Source: Diospyros lotus
Taxonomy: Eukaryota > Streptophyta > Magnoliopsida > Ericales > Ebenaceae
Reading direction: 5' to 3'
Length of the DNA: 64,000 bases
Assembly: GCF_014633365.1 (NCBI RefSeq)
Contig: NC_068352.1
Location: forward strand, 20,679,310-20,743,309
The position numbers were made by a program, and so were the translations under genes. A model generated the notes under the pieces. That model worked only from the letters and a program-made list of their open reading frames with translations, did not search any database and was not told the origin of the DNA. Position 1 is the first letter of the stretch, and each line of letters starts with the position of its first letter. Below are positions 58,081 to 64,000 of this stretch, piece after piece.

Positions 58081-58084
58081 ACAA

Positions 58085-60110
58085 TGTAAGCACCCCCGCC
58101 CGGATATCCCAACCACTCGGTCTACCCGAACGGGAGCGCTTACGAAAGGGAAAAGAATGAAACACAAGACGAGAAAGTACCCTGGCATGTATACATAAGA
58201 AATACAACAGCGGAAGCAAAACGAAATACATGCACGCACATAGGTACCCCACTAGAATAACGGTCACGGAGTATATAAAAATATATACAGACACCTGTGC
58301 CAACAAATAAAAGATACAAGGAACAACCTGGCACAGTGAAAAATGAGAGACAGAAATCCTAACAAAATATCAGAGACAACGGGGGCAAGCAAACGGTACA
58401 CCCTACCACACGGCTGGCTGCTAGGTGGCGTGATCCTCACCCTCAACTTTCACTTTACCCTTACCTGGAATGATGGAAAGCAAGGTGAGTCGCAAAACTC
58501 AGCAAGTTATAAGAAAATAAAGGCTATAAATTAAATAGTAGGAGTGAACTCCCCAAACATAGTCCCCACACGTACACACAAATCATGAGATGCTACAACA
58601 CATCAATAAAGCATAAGGAAAGGACATACTGGTCCTTGGGGCCCACACAAGACACCCGGCACCCAAGTCCCATACCAACCTGCTGCTGCCCTGAAAGGCA
58701 ACAAATGTCTTCAACAAACCTGTGCGCACTCCTCGGGTCGGTACTCCCGACACCCGAGCCACTAAATAACCAAGCCCTAGGCTCCATCGGAACGGTACTC
58801 CCGTCCGAGACCACTGTACATATCGTAACCATGCAATGGTCACATAAAATGCAAGGCGTAGTAAGCATCAACTAGATACACTGGCGCCCATACATCCAGG
58901 CATCAGGCAGATGCTTCACCCAAAGAGTAAATCACACGCGATACATATGTCCATGCCAGATGCAACTAACAATACTAGGTTGTCTGTGGCCAAGCATAAC
59001 TAGATCATGAAAACCCCAACATGTAGCCCGTACCTATGTGCATAACAAACCATGTAACAGAAATAAAATATATAACCAGTCATGTTATAAGCACATACGA
59101 GTCCATAATCTAAGACCCTAATCCCCAGGTGAGTACGGCATCGTTCCCACAAGCATGGGGATGACACAAATCCCCGTAGGCGATCAATAAATAAAATCCT
59201 CGAAGCCAGCTTATTAAATTAAATTTAAATCAAACCACTCAAAATTTCATAATTAATTAAATAGTCGAAATAAACGAAGGGAGGTTAAATAAATTGACAA
59301 CAAAAGGAACGTTATAGAGGGTATAAAGAACTTGCCTTAATGAAGATATCCTTAGGCTTGTTTTAACCCAACAAGGTAAAAACTATACAAACTGCAACAC
59401 CCCAATAATTTTCCCGAAATTAATAAAATTAGACTCTAAACGAAATTTCGACACTACAGAATAATTATTACTAGCTTCTCTACATACCTGGCAAATTAAA
59501 TCTTCGATTAAACTTGATTTAATCTGAATTTCCTCACCAATTTCTTCCAATTTCTCATTCGTGCTCGCATTGCTCTTTTTCCCAATTGCTTACTGCTTCT
59601 GTTGCAATTAAAAGTGCTTGATTTGGGCTTAAATTGAAGCAAAAATGAGCAGATGAGAGGGAGCCACGTGGCAGCCACTGCGAGGCCACGGCCTCAACCG
59701 AAACAGCGTAGTTTCGGACGCCCAAGGCGGATTAAAAATTAGCCAATTCTCCCAACCTCGCGCGCACCCGCGTCCGCCCCAGCCTCTGCACGCTCGCATG
59801 CCACCCGCACCACACGTTGCCTTCATACATATAGCGTGACCCATTAAATTTAAAGGGACCCCTGGTCCTTTTTACAGAAATCGTACCAGCCCCCCCAACT
59901 TCCATAATTTACATTCCAGCCCCCTATAATATTTACATTAACACTCGAAACTTCCAAAAATCTCACAATTTAATTTATTTCAATATTCCCTATTTCCTTG
60001 AATATTCCAAAATAATATAATTAAATAACCTAATTTTCTATTTCCTTAAAACATCAAAAATTATTATTTTTAATATAATTAAATTAAATGACGATTTACT
60101 AGTCGTTATA
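58085..60110 (-). repeat. 5' LTR of element 4
   Basis: Direct repeat of 53216-55255. Its outer end reads CGTTATA, a changed TTACA, followed by ATACC. Confidence 0.93.
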
Positions 60111-60480
60111 ATACCAAATAGTCATGCCCAACAAAAATTCAAAATTCTCTAATTCATACATTACAAGACATTTAGCTTCAATTTTTATTTTAGGATCATC
60201 ATTACTTTCTGTTAATTCAAACAAAGCATCTCGTAATTTTGGAGCTTGAAATCTAATTAGCTTGACACTTTCAATACGACTTTCCCAGTGAGTTTGTGAC
60301 AATGATTTGACAGTTAAATTAGATGTGTTATCCTTTAATATTTTCCATCTTTTGGGGAAAGAAGAGAATAATGAATATATGCATTATAGAACTGCGAAAA
60401 ATGATACAGCTTTAGCACAAGAGGTAGCAATATCAGAAATTATTAAATTAAGACTATGATAACCATATGGTATATATAAT
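60111..60480 (-). pseudogene. hAT transposase (ZMYM1-like), central fragment upstream of element 4
   Basis: The minus strand reads YGYHSLNLIISDIATSCAKA, SFPKRWKILKDNTSNLTVKS, then SLSQTHWESRIESVKLIRFQ and ECKCLVMYELENFEFLLGM-like residues. These match the middle of plant ZMYM1-like hAT transposases. One stop follows FFAVL. The coding sequence continues at 53215 leftward once element 4 is removed. Confidence 0.85.
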
Positions 60481-60983
60481 GCTCTAGAATTTATCTTCAA
60501 TAGTATTTTTTTTCATAGTATAATAGCCATTTTTTAACAAATATCAAATCTTAGATTTAAACCACAATAGATGGAGTCTTTGTAAAATTAAACTTAAATC
60601 ATGAATTATTTGAATTGAATTTATTTAAAAATTGAGTCCAATTCTTGTATGCTCATTATTTAAATTTCATAAACATATTCTTCAATAAATAATGCACACA
60701 CGTTGATGAATTCAAAAATGACAATGAGCACAAGCGCACAATAATTAAACTAACAGAATACAATAAGGAATCATATTTAACACATCTCATTGAATCTTGA
60801 GAAAAATATTAGAAAGATTAACTGGGAAAGCCATTTCCACATGTCAATAACTTCCAGCGTCAGGCATGGCTCAAAATGAAATTCAACCATTGATTTAATC
60901 CCAAAATTTTGATAATAAGCACCGAATTTTGACAAACACAAAACACCTATAAAAGCAAACATATTTTGTGACTAAATCGCACT
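60481..60983. other. AT-rich stretch upstream of the hAT fragment
   Basis: It may hold further, unrecognisable hAT sequence on the minus strand. No clear domain was seen. Confidence 0.35.
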
Positions 60984-60991
60984 GTTACAAG

Positions 60992-61160
60992 CAGGGGCAG
61001 ATGCAGAGGAGGGCATGGGGCTGGGCTGTGCATGAGCTTTTATATATTTATATATATATATATATATTACTATTTAAGTTATATATATATATATTTTACT
61101 ATTTAGCTGGGGCTGGCACGGGCTGAAGCCCGTGCCAGCCCCCCCCTACATCCGCCCCTG
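60992..61160. mobile_element. Short hAT MITE, TSD GTTACAAG
   Basis: 169 bp with ends CAGGGGCAGATGCA and TACATCCGCCCCTG and the 8 bp duplication GTTACAAG (60984-60991, 61161-61168). The interior has TATATA runs and the palindrome GGCACGGGCTGAAGCCCGTGCC (61114-61135). Confidence 0.9.
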
Positions 61161-61369
61161 GTTACAAGTAGACATAGAAAGTACCTTATGGAGACCAAGA
61201 ACACAGATGCTGAAGCGAGAGAGAGAGAGAGGGGTGAGAAAAATTGGGAATAATGGGAAGAGACAATGGTAAAAATTGGAAAGAGAAATGAGGAAGACAA
61301 AAGATTGAATTTTATTTTGAGTTTAAAGTTTTTTAATAAAATATTTATTATTAAAAAATAAAAATATAT

Positions 61370-61425
61370 ATAAATTGAAAAATTTTGAAGCCTTCATAAA
61401 TTGGGGGCCTTAGGCGTCGCTTTGG
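61370..61425. other. Possible 5' terminal region of the hAT transposon
   Basis: AAATTGGGGGCCTTAGGCG lies on the upstream side of the hAT pseudogene and resembles the end regions of plant ZMYM1-like hAT elements. No terminal inverted repeat could be paired. Confidence 0.25.
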
Positions 61426-61439
61426 TTGAGCGGTCTCTC

Positions 61440-62000
61440 CTAAGTGTCTGTTAGGTTGATACATGCAGCCGCCGTCCGCCACCCACCCTTTCCCTCTTCT
61501 TCCTCATTTTCTCTTCTTTTTTTTTTTTTTTCAGTTATTCCTTTTTGTGATTTGCTTGATCCATCTGCCACCTTCGTCCATCGCCCAAATCCTCTTCTTC
61601 TTCGCCGAATCTGCTTCCCCCTTACCCCGCCTAAGCCCTCCTCGTTCACCATCATGTAACCCCACCAACCCAAATCCCCTTCTCCTTCGTTGGATTTGCA
61701 TCTTCGCTACCCTTTTCGGCCATCTACCACCCAAATCCCCTTCTCCTCCATTGAATCTGCTTCCCCTTCCTCTCCTCCATCATCTGTCGCTCAAAACCTC
61801 CCTCATTCGCCGCCGCCACCGCCATCAACCCATCTCCCCTTCTCTTTCGCCGCCCTCATCTATATTTCGCCACCACTAATTTGCTGCCCAAACCCTCATG
61901 GGCTTCACCGTCCGTAGCCCAAACACCTCGCGGTCGCTTACATTCCTTTGCGGTCACCCAGATCTATGGATCGCCCAAATCCATCCTTGAAAACTATTTT
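61440..62000 (+). other. Pyrimidine-rich low-complexity stretch
   Basis: C/T-rich sequence with loosely repeated CCCAAATCCCCTTCTCC-type and GAATCTGCTTCCCC-type blocks at about 40-80 bp spacing. Open frames here are Pro/Ser/Phe/Leu-rich with no domain; I do not call a gene. Confidence 0.5.
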
Positions 62001-64000
62001 TAATAAATTATATTCAATAATTGTTAATTACACGATATTTTTGCAATAGGAATGAAAAATATATTTTTAAGGGTATAGTATTCTTTTTTAATTTAATAAC
62101 TATATGACTTTTATTATCGTATGTTTATACAATTGGTATAAATAATTTTTTTTTAAACTTTTAGATGTTTTTGTAACCTTTCTTCAATAATTATGTGAAT
62201 TTTTTGAATTAAATATCATTATCATTTCAATCTTTTGAATATTTTTAAATGTCCCTCGACATCTTTTGGTATGACTAGTGGCAAGAAAGTCTTCTTATGC
62301 ATGATTAGTGGCATCCTTTCAGACTACTTGTAGATAGATTTTTTTGCCAATTGCCTCAGCAGTTGGGAGTATCTGTCACTACTCATGCCTTAAAAATCAA
62401 TGCCGATGTTTCTTAGGTGTTGCTAGAGACAAGTTTATCGACATGTTTCAATATTAATTAAAACTAGATGCCAGACCCTCATAGGGTTGGTCGACAAAAT
62501 GAGTTGCAATGGCTACTAACCTCAAATGGGATGTTATTTTTATACCCTTTGCCTTAGAAGGTCTTCTAATGCAGTGCTTACGTGTCTTTTGGCATTGTTC
62601 GGTATGGCATAACACTAGTATTCTTCCTATATGTTTATTTTTTGGGTAGCGATTAGGGAGTGATTATTTATTATTGAACGTATTAACCTATTTTTAACTT
62701 TTTTAAATAGATATTTTTCTGTGCAGGGAGGCAGCGAAGCGTCACTACCATGTTTTCTTTAATTGCTTCTATTCCTATAAAGTACTGTCTTTTCTGCATC
62801 ATTCAAAAAAATTTGGATGACCTTAATGTTGATGGGAGACCAAAATATTATGGGTGACACTCAAGGTGGAATTGTAAGAACCCGTTATGAGACACTTTTC
62901 ACAATTTTTTAAGTACTATAGAATTGACCAATGGGCATACTTGTTGCAGTTCCTCCCCTTAGATTGGGACTACTCCAGGTATAATCAAAATATATTATGA
63001 TGCACCCTCAGGAGATGGCACAAGTTGTAAATCTTTTAAGTTTTTTTTGAGAGTAGTAGGGGATCAATTTTTGGTGGAGGCAGAAATGCCTTATTTAGTG
63101 GTCATTATCGCGTATCTATTTAGGAGTGTGTAAGTTTGCGACCGCATTTAATTTATCCAGAAATTGAATCGGGAAAAAAATCAATCTTCTCTAAGACTAG
63201 GTTGGCGAAACTCGGATACCTGGGTCATAAAAAAAAATATATTATGGTGTTTTTTGATATAATTGTTTTATTAAAAATAATTTTTTTTATATAAAAATTC
63301 AATTTTGATACTGCTTGCTCCAACAGTCGTTCTAATTTTTTAAGTTGTATTTTTTCTATACATATTAGTTTATGTCTCAAGTTGATCATGTTTCCACGCT
63401 TTTGTGAGTTCCATTGAATTGCGGCGCTGGTCAAATTTGATGTTCACATACATACACTCAATTTTAATACTAGCCTGTTTGATCAACCTCTTTAATTACA
63501 AAAAGAAGTTTAATTAGTCATCTGTTTAATGTGCAATAATTGTTCTTCTAGGACTTTTCCTAATTTGGCATGTACACAACTGTTCCAATAAGAAACTTAC
63601 GACAACGAATAATATATTTTAAAACACCTGGCGGCAACAATAAGGATTATTAAGTCTATAGCACTGTTGGCGGCTACAATTGTATAATTGTTCTTCTAAT
63701 GTGCTTACTATTCAACTAAAAAATAATGTGGTTTAATACAAAAGAGAAAGTAAAAAAATGGTTTTTAAAGGTCCAATAGTTCTTCATCACCTGCATATCT
63801 AAGCCCAAATGATTAATCTGTATTTATAAACTCTGTTTGTGGAATATAATTCAATTTATGATAATTGCTTAATATAGAATTTTCATGTCATATATGGAGA
63901 TTGCTTAAACAAGAATTATCATTATCTTGAACTAAAATTACTAACAGCTCTGCAAAACTTAATTCAGATGAATATTACTAATCTTTTCTATTAAATTGAG
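62001..64000. other. Unassigned AT-rich right end of the window
   Basis: I could not support any gene or transposon boundary here. Some stretches (62270-63120) are more mixed in composition and may be decayed coding DNA, but no domain is recognisable on either strand. Confidence 0.4.

Larger units (their letters stand above)
53216..60110 (-). mobile_element. Tekay-like chromovirus element 4, reverse transcriptase deleted, TSD ATACC
   Basis: LTRs are 53216-55255 (3', 2040 bp) and 58085-60110 (5', 2026 bp) with TGTAA...TTACA-type ends. ATACC flanks both sides (53211-53215, 60111-60115). The interior is only 2.8 kb and encodes gag, protease, integrase and chromodomain; reverse transcriptase and RNase H are missing. 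The element sits inside a hAT transposase pseudogene. Confidence 0.94.

Noticed and set aside
61463..61879. 138-codon Pro/Ser-rich frame
   Set aside because: C/T-rich low complexity with loose internal repeats; no domain or gene signals.

Overview
The window is plant nuclear DNA, most likely from a eudicot. The evidence is one intron-containing small-molecule O-methyltransferase gene with GT-AG borders, AT-rich intergenic DNA, and a dense mix of plant transposon lineages: Ty3/gypsy Tekay-like and Tat-like, Ty1/copia, CACTA, hAT, SINEs and MITEs. I cannot name the species. Only one gene looks intact, the O-methyltransferase at 38112-39444. Almost everything else is transposon-derived and much of it is nested.

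Layout, left to right. 1-7339: a Tekay-like LTR retrotransposon with a decayed interior; its 5' LTR is cut by the window edge. It sits inside the 5' LTR of a Tat-like gypsy element (7340-11187) that has lost pol but keeps an antisense ORF. 11188-15118: remnants of a SIRE-like copia 3' end and a further LTR candidate with its own polypurine tract and TATA box. 15795-23187 and beyond: a decayed copia element on the minus strand, split by a 4.2 kb CACTA transposon (17437-21629, TSD ATT) that carries a WRKY zinc-finger exon. 24575-27502: a solo LTR (TSD CATAA) holding a four-copy tandem array of about 194 bp.

24506-36583 is a three-copy segmental duplication. Copy A is about 24506-30150, interrupted by the solo LTR. 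Copies B and C (31192-33883 and 33884-36577) are tandem and joined at AGATCT. The copies differ by insertions with clear target-site duplications (SINE, solo LTR, hAT, MITEs), so the order of events can be read by comparing filled and empty sites. A second SINE family lies at 30716-30960.

38112-39444 is the O-methyltransferase (361 aa, one intron). Its catalytic His, Asp and Glu are present, but two normally conserved neighbouring motifs are altered.

40693-50565 is a nearly complete but stop-ridden Tat-lineage gypsy element on the minus strand, with 5 bp TSDs and two RNase H domains. Its 3' region carries an opposite-strand, intron-containing gene relic and a 49 bp tandem array. Around it lies a hAT transposase (ZMYM1-like) pseudogene in three pieces (50690-51345, 53045-53215, 60111-60480), split by a solo LTR (51346-53044, TSD ATTTC) and an RT-deleted Tekay-like element (53216-60110, TSD ATACC). 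A small hAT MITE (60992-61160) and unassigned AT-rich or low-complexity DNA finish the window.
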